Of a DNA stretch of 64,000 bases, positions 49,254-56,728 are shown piece after piece. This stretch comes from UBA5239 sp040391785. GTDB taxonomy: Bacteria; Verrucomicrobiota; Lentisphaeria; Victivallales; Victivallaceae. How positions within the stretch are numbered: position 1 is the stretch's first letter; the number at the start of each line of letters is the position of its first letter. Below the pieces are notes generated by a model. It was not told where the DNA came from and did no database searches. It was given only the letters and a program-made list of their open reading frames with translations. The stretch is from contig JBEBXH010000019.1 of NCBI GenBank assembly GCA_040391785.1, positions 1 through 64,000 of the forward strand, given 5' to 3'. Both the position numbers and the translations under genes were made by a program.

Positions 49254-49553
49254 TTATTTGTTTTTATAGTCTTTTATGAGTTTGATTATGCTGCTTTCAT
49301 AGATCAGGACTTTTTTGGCGCACAGACGTGAGTATTGCAGTTTTCCGCACTTCATCCAATTATAAACCGTTTTCCGATCGACACGCAAGATTTGACTGGT
49401 TTCTTTGATCGTTTTATACCTATCCAGCTTCGATTCCGGGTTATATTCCAGATCCGAAAGTTGCTCAATACGTTCCAGATCATCTTGGCTGATGATACCG
49501 TTCTTGACCAGCGGCTTCAATATACTTATTATTATGTTCATGTTCTTTTTCAT
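49254..49553 (-). CDS. Helix-turn-helix protein 1 (excisionase/MerR-like)
   Basis: 99 residues with a C-terminal HTH of the excisionase type: 'KTIKETSQILRVDRKTVYNW', 'MKCGKLQYSRLCAKKVLI'. A paralogue is at 52089-52412. Such proteins set the direction of recombination or regulate integrase genes. It overlaps the integrase-1 3' end by 74 nt and has its own promoter (49577-49605) inside that gene. Confidence 0.75.
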   Translation of the reverse strand: MKKNMNIIISILKPLVKNGIISQDDLERIEQLSDLEYNPESKLDRYKTIKETSQILRVDRKTVYNWMKCGKLQYSRLCAKKVLIYESSIIKLIKDYKNK

Positions 49554-51069
49554 ATAACCTCCCTGTGAAGAAAGAGATTATAACAGAAAGGATCATATAA
49601 GTCAATGTCCTTTTTAACCTCAAATCGTCAGATTCCGCAAGTTGACGGTTTTTATCCGGCTCTTCATGTTGGACTTGCAGGATTAATGCATGTATCTGAT
49701 CGATAACCGAATCGGGAGCCGAACCGATATATTCGATGAGCTGCCGCCGCAATTGTACGTAGGTCTGCGTATTGCCGGAAGCACAAAATTCGATCACTCC
49801 TCTCATCCGTGATAATCCTTGTATACGGGCCTGCTTGTCCGCGTGCTTCTGGTAATGCTCGGTCATGGACTGGCTGAAGTGCCCCACAATACTTTTGATC
49901 ACCGGCAACGGAACCCCTCGAATCCCTGCATAATAGCAGAAACAGTGGCGTAGTGAATGGAATCCTTTAATTGATTGCTTTTTCTTCCGGCCAGGAATAG
50001 CTTTTTGCGTAATAATTCCGAGCGAATTGAGATAGCTCTGAATCCGGTTGTTCAGCATATTTCTGTGATGATAATACAAATCAGCGGCCTCCGGTATAAT
50101 AAACTCGCCTTGACCGGTTTTCAGGTACTGTTCTTTCAAAAATTCATTCAGCTCGTGCATGATGGGAATCTTCACCCTGGTCTTTGTTTTAAGCGTCAGA
50201 CGGATAATTTCCTGATGTAGAAAATCCGGGTTCTCTGCCAACGGACTGAATTGCTCGATTTCACACCACCGCAATGTTGCCGCATCACTGAGCCGCAAGC
50301 CGGTAAACATACCGATCATGAATAAATGTTTGATTATTTCAGGCGGATTCGCAAAAATCAGGCGCAGTTCTTCATCGGTAAATATATCTCGCCCTTCCGA
50401 ATTCAGTTTCAACGGATGAATCTGATAAAAAGGATTTTCCTCAATCGTGTAGCCCAGATCCGAAAGCAAATAGCTGAACACCGCCTTACAGGTCGAATGA
50501 TAACGGTTCAAAGTCGTATTGCTCAACGCTCCTCCATATTCATAATCCCTGAATTTTTTGCGAACCGGACAATTCTTCTTCACATAGGAAATCTTCGTGT
50601 TCCAGCGCCCATTCCGGCGGATATGCGCAATATATGCTTCCGCATGGACCTTATCGACTTCATCCAGTGTTGCCAACCGATAATTATCTTTCACGAAACA
50701 GACAAAATCCTGCCAATAACGCCGCGTCACCTTCAACACACCATCCGAAGCCGCCCGGGGATGTGGTTTGGTCAAATGCAGATCGAACGCATTATCCAGC
50801 GTGATCGTCAACCTGGCTTTCAGCTTTTTCAGCTTTGCCCGCTCCGACAGATATTCCTCCCGCGTCTCGATTTCAACCAGATTTTTCTTTTTATCCAGAA
50901 AGATTTTTGCCGCTTTTTCAGCGTCATCCTCTGAGCTGATACTCTCATTCTTGACAGTCTTCAGTGGTGTGCATTTCCGTTTTCCGTCGATGTCTGTATA
51001 CTGCAGATAAAATTTATTCTGAACCTTGAATATCCGTCCCGTTCCTTTGTCACGTTTTTTCTTTTCCAT
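49480..51069 (-). CDS. Tyrosine recombinase / integrase 1
   Basis: 529 residues with an intact catalytic set: Arg in 'TGLRLSDAATLRW', 'HSLRHCFCYYAG' (His-x-x-Arg), 'VGHFSQSMTEHYQKH' (His and nucleophile Tyr). The N-terminal part has the arm-binding and SAM-like regions ('YWQDFVCFVKDNYRLATLDEV'). It presumably integrates and excises the element. The C-terminal ~50 residues derive from the promoter region of HTH gene 1. It is paralogous to integrase 2 (52604-54016). Confidence 0.9.
   Translation of the reverse strand: MEKKKRDKGTGRIFKVQNKFYLQYTDIDGKRKCTPLKTVKNESISSEDDAEKAAKIFLDKKKNLVEIETREEYLSERAKLKKLKARLTITLDNAFDLHLTKPHPRAASDGVLKVTRRYWQDFVCFVKDNYRLATLDEVDKVHAEAYIAHIRRNGRWNTKISYVKKNCPVRKKFRDYEYGGALSNTTLNRYHSTCKAVFSYLLSDLGYTIEENPFYQIHPLKLNSEGRDIFTDEELRLIFANPPEIIKHLFMIGMFTGLRLSDAATLRWCEIEQFSPLAENPDFLHQEIIRLTLKTKTRVKIPIMHELNEFLKEQYLKTGQGEFIIPEAADLYYHHRNMLNNRIQSYLNSLGIITQKAIPGRKKKQSIKGFHSLRHCFCYYAGIRGVPLPVIKSIVGHFSQSMTEHYQKHADKQARIQGLSRMRGVIEFCASGNTQTYVQLRRQLIEYIGSAPDSVIDQIHALILQVQHEEPDKNRQLAESDDLRLKRTLTYMILSVIISFFTGRLYEKEHEHNNKYIEAAGQERYHQPR
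49577..49605 (-). promoter_or_regulatory. Promoter of HTH gene 1
   Basis: On the minus strand TTGACT (49600-49605) and TATAAT (49577-49582), 17-bp spacer. It is 24 nt upstream of the start codon and located inside the end of integrase gene 1. Confidence 0.75.
49622..49651. promoter_or_regulatory. Operator palindrome R1
   Basis: Arms aaatcgtca and tgacggttt, 12-bp spacer. It lies 16 bp upstream of the -35 box of HTH gene 1. It is inside the coding end of integrase 1, whose last ~50 residues are therefore translated from regulatory DNA. Confidence 0.75.
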
Positions 51070-51119
51070 GTCACCTCCAAAGTAAAGCTTTTGTTACAGA
51101 TCATCCTGTAAGTGAATGA

Positions 51120-51171
51120 TTTCAATCGTAGCAAAAACTTTAAATCGTCAATCTCCGAAACTAGACGATTT
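51120..51171 (-). promoter_or_regulatory. Operator palindrome R2 with -35 box of integrase gene 1
   Basis: Palindrome arms aaatcgtca (51142-51150) and agacgattt (51163-51171). On the minus strand TTGAAA (51120-51125) follows after exactly 16 bp. The -10 (TGATCT or GATCTG around 51097-51103) is poor, suggesting activator dependence. Confidence 0.65.
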
Positions 51172-51204
51172 TTATCATTATAGATCATAAAATGACGTGC
51201 GGCT

Positions 51205-51996
51205 CTATAAGAAATTTGCGTCTCTCAGATAAACGCTATGGTACCGTTTCAAGGCCGGATGCGAATGTCCCGGAATGTCAGCATTCGGTAACTCGTTGTT
51301 CATCGGATGATTTGCGATGAAATCTTTTCTGGCTTTGCCATGGGCAGTCCGAATACAGAATCCCTGTTCAAGATACCTGTTGAAGTAGGTATCATATTCT
51401 TTGCCCCAGCGATAGTGCCGCTCGTGGTTATTATGGATACGCTGGATATTGCGTCGGATATGATGTTTTGCTGAAATCAATAATTCCTCGACTGGAACTT
51501 TCCAGGTATCGAGATTTTTCTGTTCATGGAGCCAACTTGCGCATAACCCGAAAAGCTTGCGCATGATTTCGCTATCAGTAAGTTCGCTCAGCATGACAAC
51601 TTTCTGCATACATTTGTGCAGCAGTTGCAGCCTTTGTAGACATTCCAGCTGCGGCGGTTTCGGAAAATCCGACATATACCGGAGGAATCTCTTTGACTCA
51701 AAATCATCCTGTGGATATCCATGCCGGATAAAATCAGCGCATGAAGCATTTCGGGCAAATAGTAAAACTTGTTCATCATATTGATCGAGCAACTCCCCAA
51801 AATGCTTTTCCCTGCCTTGCAGTTCCAGTAGAAAAGATACAGTACAGTTGCCCAATATCACCGCAAGAAGCTGGGTCGGTGAACAGGATTCTGTTTCATT
51901 CGGAAAAATCACCAGATTATCGGGATAAACCGTAATAAGCGGCACCTTTTCCAGATTCTTAATTTTCTCTTGCAGTTGTCCCAATTGATTGTTCAT
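51205..51996 (-). CDS. WGKEYD-motif protein 2, function unknown
   Basis: 263 residues. The C-terminal domain has 'HYRWGKEYDTYFNRYLEQGF', 'AHGKARKDFIANHP', 'GHSHPALKRYHSVYL', matching WGKEYD protein 1. The first ~30 residues form a short coiled coil ('LGQLQEKIKNLEK'). It sits between HTH gene 2 and integrase 1, with its own promoter and R palindrome. Same uncertainty about function as for protein 1. Confidence 0.6.
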   Translation of the reverse strand: MNNQLGQLQEKIKNLEKVPLITVYPDNLVIFPNETESCSPTQLLAVILGNCTVSFLLELQGREKHFGELLDQYDEQVLLFARNASCADFIRHGYPQDDFESKRFLRYMSDFPKPPQLECLQRLQLLHKCMQKVVMLSELTDSEIMRKLFGLCASWLHEQKNLDTWKVPVEELLISAKHHIRRNIQRIHNNHERHYRWGKEYDTYFNRYLEQGFCIRTAHGKARKDFIANHPMNNELPNADIPGHSHPALKRYHSVYLRDANFL

Positions 51997-52037
51997 TCAT
52001 CTTTCACTCCCAGTTATGTATGAGCTTAAACAACAAT

Positions 52038-52066
52038 ACTATACAATGGAAGGAGATGGCAATCAA
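52038..52066 (-). promoter_or_regulatory. Promoter of WGKEYD gene 2
   Basis: On the minus strand TTGATT (52061-52066) and TATAGT (52038-52043) with a 17-bp spacer. Confidence 0.65.
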
Positions 52067-52082
52067 TCATTTGCAAGCCATG

Positions 52083-52112
52083 AAACCGTCAATCTCCGGA
52101 GACTGACGGTTT
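52083..52112. promoter_or_regulatory. Operator palindrome R3
   Basis: Perfect 9-bp arms aaaccgtca and tgacggttt with a 12-bp spacer that is itself nearly symmetric (atctccggagac). It ends 16 bp before the -35 box of WGKEYD gene 2 and overlaps the last codons of HTH gene 2. Confidence 0.8.
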
Positions 52113-52412
52113 AGTTCTGTATCGCTCGATGTAACTGGCGATACTGGCTTCCGGAATCAAGACTTTTCTCCGCGAGAAATGGATCTTTTCCAATTCGCCG
52201 GCTCTCGCCAGCTCGTGAACACTTTTCGGCGTGGTACGCAGAATTTGAGCGGCTTCCTCGATAGTCTTCAAATTCAAGATTTCATAACTGCACTTATCGG
52301 CGCAACTCTGCAGTTCTCTGAGCTTCTGCACTTCTTCCGATGAGATTGCCCCGCATTCGATCAACGGCTGGGCAACTTTGATGATGGTTTCGATGGTTTT
52401 CGGTTGAATCAT
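52089..52412 (-). CDS. Helix-turn-helix protein 2 (excisionase-like)
   Basis: 107 residues with the HTH 'KTIEEAAQILRTTPKSVHEL', 'ARAGELEKIHFSRRKVLIPE', paralogous to HTH protein 1. The start at 52412 is supported by AAAAGGAG; longer frames read element E. Its C-terminal residues 'KPSVSGD' are encoded by palindrome R3. It could control excision or the R-site regulon. Confidence 0.75.
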   Translation of the reverse strand: MIQPKTIETIIKVAQPLIECGAISSEEVQKLRELQSCADKCSYEILNLKTIEEAAQILRTTPKSVHELARAGELEKIHFSRRKVLIPEASIASYIERYRTKPSVSGD

Positions 52413-52446
52413 AAAATATCTCCTTTTTGTGCTTAAAACGATCATC

Positions 52447-52509
52447 GCAGCGGCACGTTGCCGCACGCGGTCCAGCGCGCGGATAGCGCTGGTCGCCCAC
52501 AGGGCGAAA
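52447..52509 (-). repeat. Three-stem dispersed element, copy E
   Basis: Read on the minus strand: stem I tcgccc/gggcga, stem II ccagcg/cgctgg, stem III gcggca/tgccgc. It lies 35 nt upstream of HTH gene 2 in sense orientation, followed by gcgatgatc and a T-run as in copy D. Confidence 0.8.
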
Positions 52510-52603
52510 CTGTTCCTGTTTCAATGTTGTTCCGCAGAAGATATTATACGACAAGTTTCCATCAATAACTACAGGAATTCATTCCAAAAGATTGATACCT
52601 ATA

Positions 52604-54016
52604 TTAAAGTTCACAGCTTTTAAGAAATTCCTTGAATTTCAGCAAATTTCCCTCCGAAGCCGAATCAATCACATCATGCAGTTCCTGACGTAACTCGTGC
52701 TGCGGATCAGCAATCTGCTTGATATTGCCGAAACTGCTGCCGATCAAAAGCCCGTTCATCATCGACAAACCTTCCTGCTTGGCCTTACGGTCGGCATGCT
52801 TCTGATAATACATCGTCATCTTCGGGTTCATATGCCCGACAATGCTCTGCACAATCGGCAGCGGAACTCCCCTCAATCCGGCATAATAACAGAAACTGTG
52901 CCTCAATGAGTGAAAATCCTTCACACTCTGCTGGCGTTTGCGCCCCGGAACTTCAATCTTCGTCTTGATTCCGATCGATTGCAGATACTTGATGATCTGG
53001 TAGCTCAACCGCTCCTCCCGATGCAATTTCGCCGCCTCCGGCAACACATATTCCTGGTCGCCGCTGATTTCCCATTGTTTGCTCAAATAGTTGGCCAGCT
53101 CCCGCTCAACCGGAATGGATACCGTCACCTTGGTTTTGCTTGTTCTGCGCTCGATTTCAGCGCCGTAGAAATTTGGCTTACCATTCGTAGTCTCATTGTA
53201 AGTGAAAATTTCCCGCCAACGCAAAGTCGCCACATCGCCCTCACGCAACCCCGTGCACAAACCAATCGTGAACAATCCCTCCATCAACGGCGGCGGATTC
53301 AAGAATATATCACGTAAGTCGCTGTCCGTAAAGACTTCCCGTTGAACCGGATCTTCCCGCAATTTGATAATACCATAAAACGGATTATCATCCTCCCGGT
53401 ACCCCAAATCCCGCGACAACTGTTTGAACACCCACCGACAATTGATCATAACCAGATTGATCGTCTTTGGCGACAAAACCTGACTATCCGGGTCATCCGG
53501 ATCGTTCAAACAATTTTTTGTCTTCTTCTCCCTCTGCCAATATCCCTTACATTGCAAACGTGAAATGTATTTCTCCGTCATCTCCGGCGTAACTTCATCC
53601 AATGTTGTAATCCGAAAATTATCTTCCAGAAAACGATGAAAATCCACCCAATGCCCTCGCTTGCGCGCGAGCCATATCGGCGTAATAGTCAGAGCATTCG
53701 GCTTCCCGATCGCCAATTCAAACGCTTCTCCGATCGTTATTGTCAACTTCGCCCGGAGCTGCTTGACCTTGGCGACCTCATGCAGATACTGCTCCCGGCT
53801 CTCAATACTCTGCAAAGCCTTCTCTTTCTGCAAAAACTCCGCAGCAGCAGCCTCTGCTTCCCGAAAATCCGTAATCTTCTCACCGGCCTGGTTCCGCAAA
53901 GTCACCGCCTTGCGCTTCCCCGTCTCCAGTGTATACTGCAAATAATAATATCCGCGAGCCTTATAAACCCCGCCACTCCCTTTTTCTCTCCGCAAAGACT
54001 TCTTAACTTTAGCCAT
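52604..54016 (-). CDS. Tyrosine recombinase / integrase 2
   Basis: 470 residues, catalytic residues intact: 'CTGLREGDVATLRW', 'HSLRHSFCYYAGLRG', 'VGHMNPKMTMYYQKH'. N-terminal motifs 'GSGGVYKARGYYYLQYT' and 'LTITIGEAFELAIG' parallel integrase 1, so the two are paralogues. ATG 54016 has AGGAGG with 7-nt spacing; an upstream start would read the operator. It is the outermost gene of the element at the right end, the usual place for the integrase that performs chromosomal integration. Confidence 0.9.
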   Translation of the reverse strand: MAKVKKSLRREKGSGGVYKARGYYYLQYTLETGKRKAVTLRNQAGEKITDFREAEAAAAEFLQKEKALQSIESREQYLHEVAKVKQLRAKLTITIGEAFELAIGKPNALTITPIWLARKRGHWVDFHRFLEDNFRITTLDEVTPEMTEKYISRLQCKGYWQREKKTKNCLNDPDDPDSQVLSPKTINLVMINCRWVFKQLSRDLGYREDDNPFYGIIKLREDPVQREVFTDSDLRDIFLNPPPLMEGLFTIGLCTGLREGDVATLRWREIFTYNETTNGKPNFYGAEIERRTSKTKVTVSIPVERELANYLSKQWEISGDQEYVLPEAAKLHREERLSYQIIKYLQSIGIKTKIEVPGRKRQQSVKDFHSLRHSFCYYAGLRGVPLPIVQSIVGHMNPKMTMYYQKHADRKAKQEGLSMMNGLLIGSSFGNIKQIADPQHELRQELHDVIDSASEGNLLKFKEFLKSCEL

Positions 54017-54030
54017 AGGGACCTCCTTTG

Positions 54031-54077
54031 TTTGGCATTCATCATCATCATACCCGAGTGTGATGATGAATGCCAAA
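54031..54077 (-). promoter_or_regulatory. Promoter of integrase 2 embedded in a 17-bp inverted repeat
   Basis: Arms 54031-54047 and 54061-54077 are perfectly complementary. On the minus strand TTGGCA (54071-54076) and TATGAT (54047-54052), 18-bp spacer, overlap both arms, so a protein bound here would block transcription. Confidence 0.7.
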
Positions 54078-54354
54078 GGAAATCCTCTTCAAAAATTAAC
54101 ACTAATATTACTATTCATAACTCCATGAAATAAATCAAGTTGTAACTCGACACCGTGTTTGCGTATTTTTGCCTATGAATCGGAATAACGATGACCGCCA
54201 CCCTCAAACCAACAGCAACCATAACAAACCGAAACCTCATGAATAACGACAAGTAACGATCGTTCATCTTGCTGGTAATAAGGGAATTGCAAATTTAATT
54301 AAAAGGGAAAATTCAAAATTCGCAAGGACAGGCAGCCCTACCGGAACAACCGTA
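54078..54354. other. Gene-free stretch at the right end of the element
   Basis: No reading frame or RNA gene is apparent. It includes the palindrome aacgatcgtt (54255-54264). The junction between mobile element and chromosome should lie in it. Confidence 0.5.
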
Positions 54355-54585
54355 TCAAGGATTTTTATTTGGTTTATCGCCCCAGTAGCCGAACATCATC
54401 AGCGCCAGCCCGGCCATCTGCGGAAACGCCAGGAACATGCACCAGTAGAAGAGCATACCGAGGAATTCCCGGTTGCTCTCCGTGGGCTCGGCGGTGAGCG
54501 CCAGGTAAATGTTGACGATCTCGACTGCCAGCGGAACCAGGAACAGCAGCCAGCCGGCCAGTAAATATTTGGTTCTCTTTTTCAT
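54355..54585 (-). CDS. Small membrane protein (76 aa)
   Basis: Two membrane helices: 'LLAGWLLFLVPLAVEIVNIYLAL' and 'LFYWCMFLAFPQMAGLALMMF', with a short polar loop and a basic N-terminus. ATG 54585 is the most likely start. It is divergent from the esterase gene. No family is recognised. Confidence 0.55.
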   Translation of the reverse strand: MKKRTKYLLAGWLLFLVPLAVEIVNIYLALTAEPTESNREFLGMLFYWCMFLAFPQMAGLALMMFGYWGDKPNKNP

Positions 54586-54689
54586 ATCTGAATATTTTAG
54601 CGCGGTAAATCGGGAATTCAAATCGCAAAAATTTGAAAAGACAGTATATTATTAAGAATATCTGAAAATCAATCAAAAGGAATCAGATC

Positions 54690-56615
54690 ATGTTGAAGTT
54701 ATCCGCATTGTTCAGTGACCATGCTGTGCTGCAGAATGGTATTTCGATCCCGGTATGGGGGTGGACCGAGCCGAAGTCAATGGTGGAATGCACGCTGGCG
54801 GACCGGACCGCGATGGTCAAATCGCAGCCGGACGGCAAATTCATGCTGAGGCTGAAAGCGATGCCTTGCGGCGGCCCCCACGAACTCAAGGTGCGGAACA
54901 TGGACAGCGGCGAGGAAGTCACCGTCCGCGACGTCATGGTCGGGGAAGTGTGGCTGGCCTCCGGACAGTCGAACATGGAAATGAATTTGAATGCCACCTG
55001 GGACAAGGACTCCATCGACCGGGCGGATCTGCCGAAGGTGCGGATGATTACGGTGCCGCACATGGCGCGGGTCGGCGGACAGGAGGATTTCGAGGGCAGC
55101 TGGCTGGTGAGCACGCCGCAGGACAGCGGATTATTTTCCGCGGCAGGGTTTTATTTTGCCCGCAAGCTCAATGCGGAATTGAATGTGGCGGTGGGCATCA
55201 TTCACTCCTCGTGGGGTGGTACCTGCGCGGAAACGTGGAACAGCCGCGAGTCGCTGATGGCCAATCCGGCAATGGTGTCGCTGGTTCAATCGTACGAGGA
55301 ACGGGTTTTCCAGGAGGAGATTTGGAAGGACTGTCAGGACTGCGACGTGGTCAACGCGGAGGCGATGGTGGAGAAAGCCGTCGCGAAGTTCTTCGATAAC
55401 AAAGAAATCGAAAATAAAGGCGTCGCGCAGGGCTGGGCCGCCCCGGACTTCAATGACTCCTCCTGGCGGGGGATGGAGCTTCCCGGCGGCTGGAAATCGC
55501 GCGGCGAAAATTACAACGGCGTGCTGTGGTTCCGCAAGGAAGTCGAGGTGCCTGCCGGGCTGGTTGACGGCGAATGGGTTTTGTCCATCGGCGCGGTCGA
55601 CAAACAGGACATCACCTATGTCAACGGCATTGAAGTGGGCGCCACCGGGCACGGCTTCGAGACCGTTTACTGGAATACGATTCGCGAGTACAAGGTGCCG
55701 CGGGGCGTGCTCAAACCTGGCCGGAACGTCATTGCGGTGCGCGCGTATTCGTTTATTTACGAGGGCGGCATGATCGGGCCCGCTCAGGCGATGCGGCTGG
55801 AGCCGGCGGGGAAACCCGGCGCGGCGATTCCGCTGGCCGGCGTCTGGCGGTTCAATACCGAGGTGAATCTGGGCAATGTGGCGATTCCGACGATCAGTCT
55901 GATCATCGGGCCCGGCGCGCCCAATAGCCCGTACATGCTTTTTGATAACATGATCCGGCCGCTGGTGCCGTATGCCATGCGCGGCGCGATCTGGTACCAG
56001 GGCGAGTCGAACGCCGACCGCTGGCCCGCTTACTGCGGGCTGATGAAAGGGCTGATCGGCGAATGGCGGCGGGTCTGGGGGCAGGGCGCATTTCCGTTCT
56101 ACCAGGTGCAGCTGGCCAATTATTACGAGCCGCAGGCGTATCAGGACGGCAGCAAATGGGCACGCATCCGCGAAGCCCAGTCGCAGGCCGCCGAGCCCGC
56201 CGGCAGCGTGGCGGTGGCCATCGACTGCGGCGAGGCGGACGATATTCACCCGAAGGACAAGAAAACTGTCGGCGAGCGCCTCGCGGCGCTGGCGCTGCAC
56301 CACACGTATCATAAACGCGAAGTGGTGCCGTGCGGGCCGGTTTACTCGCACATGGTGATCGAGGGAGAGTCCATCCGGCTGTACTTCGACCATTGCGAAA
56401 AAGGGTTGCAGGGTACGGACGGCTTCTTCATTGCCGGAGCCGACCTTGTGTTCAAGCCGGCGCAGGCGGTGATCGAAGGCGACACGGTGCTGGTCAGTAA
56501 TTCCGAAGTGCCGATCCCGACAGCCGTGCGCTACGCCTGGGCCGACAACCCGAAACACGCCACGCTGCGCAACGGCGCGGGCCTACCCGCCTCACCGTTC
56601 CGCACCGACTGCTGA
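54690..56615 (+). CDS. Sialate O-acetylesterase-like SGNH hydrolase
   Basis: 641 residues. An N-terminal beta domain ('LFSDHAVLQNGISIPVWGW') leads to the SGNH core with the nucleophile in 'ASGQSNMEMN' (Ser about 93). A beta-sandwich insertion (about 240-385) interrupts the core, the usual arrangement of this family. 'IWYQGESNADR' follows, and the catalytic Asp-x-His is in 'DDIHPKDK' (about 517). It removes O-acetyl groups from sialic acids or other sugars, making mucin glycans accessible. No signal peptide is seen, so it may act in the cytoplasm. Confidence 0.88.
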   Translation: MLKLSALFSDHAVLQNGISIPVWGWTEPKSMVECTLADRTAMVKSQPDGKFMLRLKAMPCGGPHELKVRNMDSGEEVTVRDVMVGEVWLASGQSNMEMNLNATWDKDSIDRADLPKVRMITVPHMARVGGQEDFEGSWLVSTPQDSGLFSAAGFYFARKLNAELNVAVGIIHSSWGGTCAETWNSRESLMANPAMVSLVQSYEERVFQEEIWKDCQDCDVVNAEAMVEKAVAKFFDNKEIENKGVAQGWAAPDFNDSSWRGMELPGGWKSRGENYNGVLWFRKEVEVPAGLVDGEWVLSIGAVDKQDITYVNGIEVGATGHGFETVYWNTIREYKVPRGVLKPGRNVIAVRAYSFIYEGGMIGPAQAMRLEPAGKPGAAIPLAGVWRFNTEVNLGNVAIPTISLIIGPGAPNSPYMLFDNMIRPLVPYAMRGAIWYQGESNADRWPAYCGLMKGLIGEWRRVWGQGAFPFYQVQLANYYEPQAYQDGSKWARIREAQSQAAEPAGSVAVAIDCGEADDIHPKDKKTVGERLAALALHHTYHKREVVPCGPVYSHMVIEGESIRLYFDHCEKGLQGTDGFFIAGADLVFKPAQAVIEGDTVLVSNSEVPIPTAVRYAWADNPKHATLRNGAGLPASPFRTDC

Positions 56616-56728
56616 GCGGTCCATGACCATATAGAACATCAGCAAAAATTCGTTTTTCCCAACTGGAATTTTAGTCGAAGCGGGGCTATTGTTACCAATG
56701 GACGAAATTTAATAGAGGTTGATGTTTT

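Larger units (their letters stand above)
12220..54350. mobile_element. Integrative and conjugative element (about 42 kb)
   Basis: Between two chromosomal carbohydrate-gene regions lies a contiguous block with a MobF relaxase, T4SS genes, a coupling protein, ParA/ParB-like proteins and, at the right end, three tyrosine recombinases. This gene set defines a conjugative element. Neither end is resolved: the left boundary falls between the AraC remnant and the relaxase promoter (12218-12386), the right one in the gene-free stretch 54078-54354. I see no tRNA gene and no convincing direct-repeat att pair. Confidence 0.8.

Noticed and set aside
12386..52112. R palindromes interpreted as recombination (att) sites or an integron-like cassette array
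   Set aside because: Their exact 16-bp spacing to -35 boxes and uniform orientation to genes fit a regulator site better; a dual role is not excluded.
52294..52554. Minus-strand frame containing 'RPVGDQR'
   Set aside because: It is element E read in one frame plus the antisense frame of HTH gene 2, without its own ribosome site.
12220..54350. tRNA gene or CRISPR array in or beside the element
   Set aside because: No cloverleaf with a CCA-type acceptor and no regularly spaced repeat-spacer pattern was found by reading both strands; the three-stem elements lack an anticodon arm layout.
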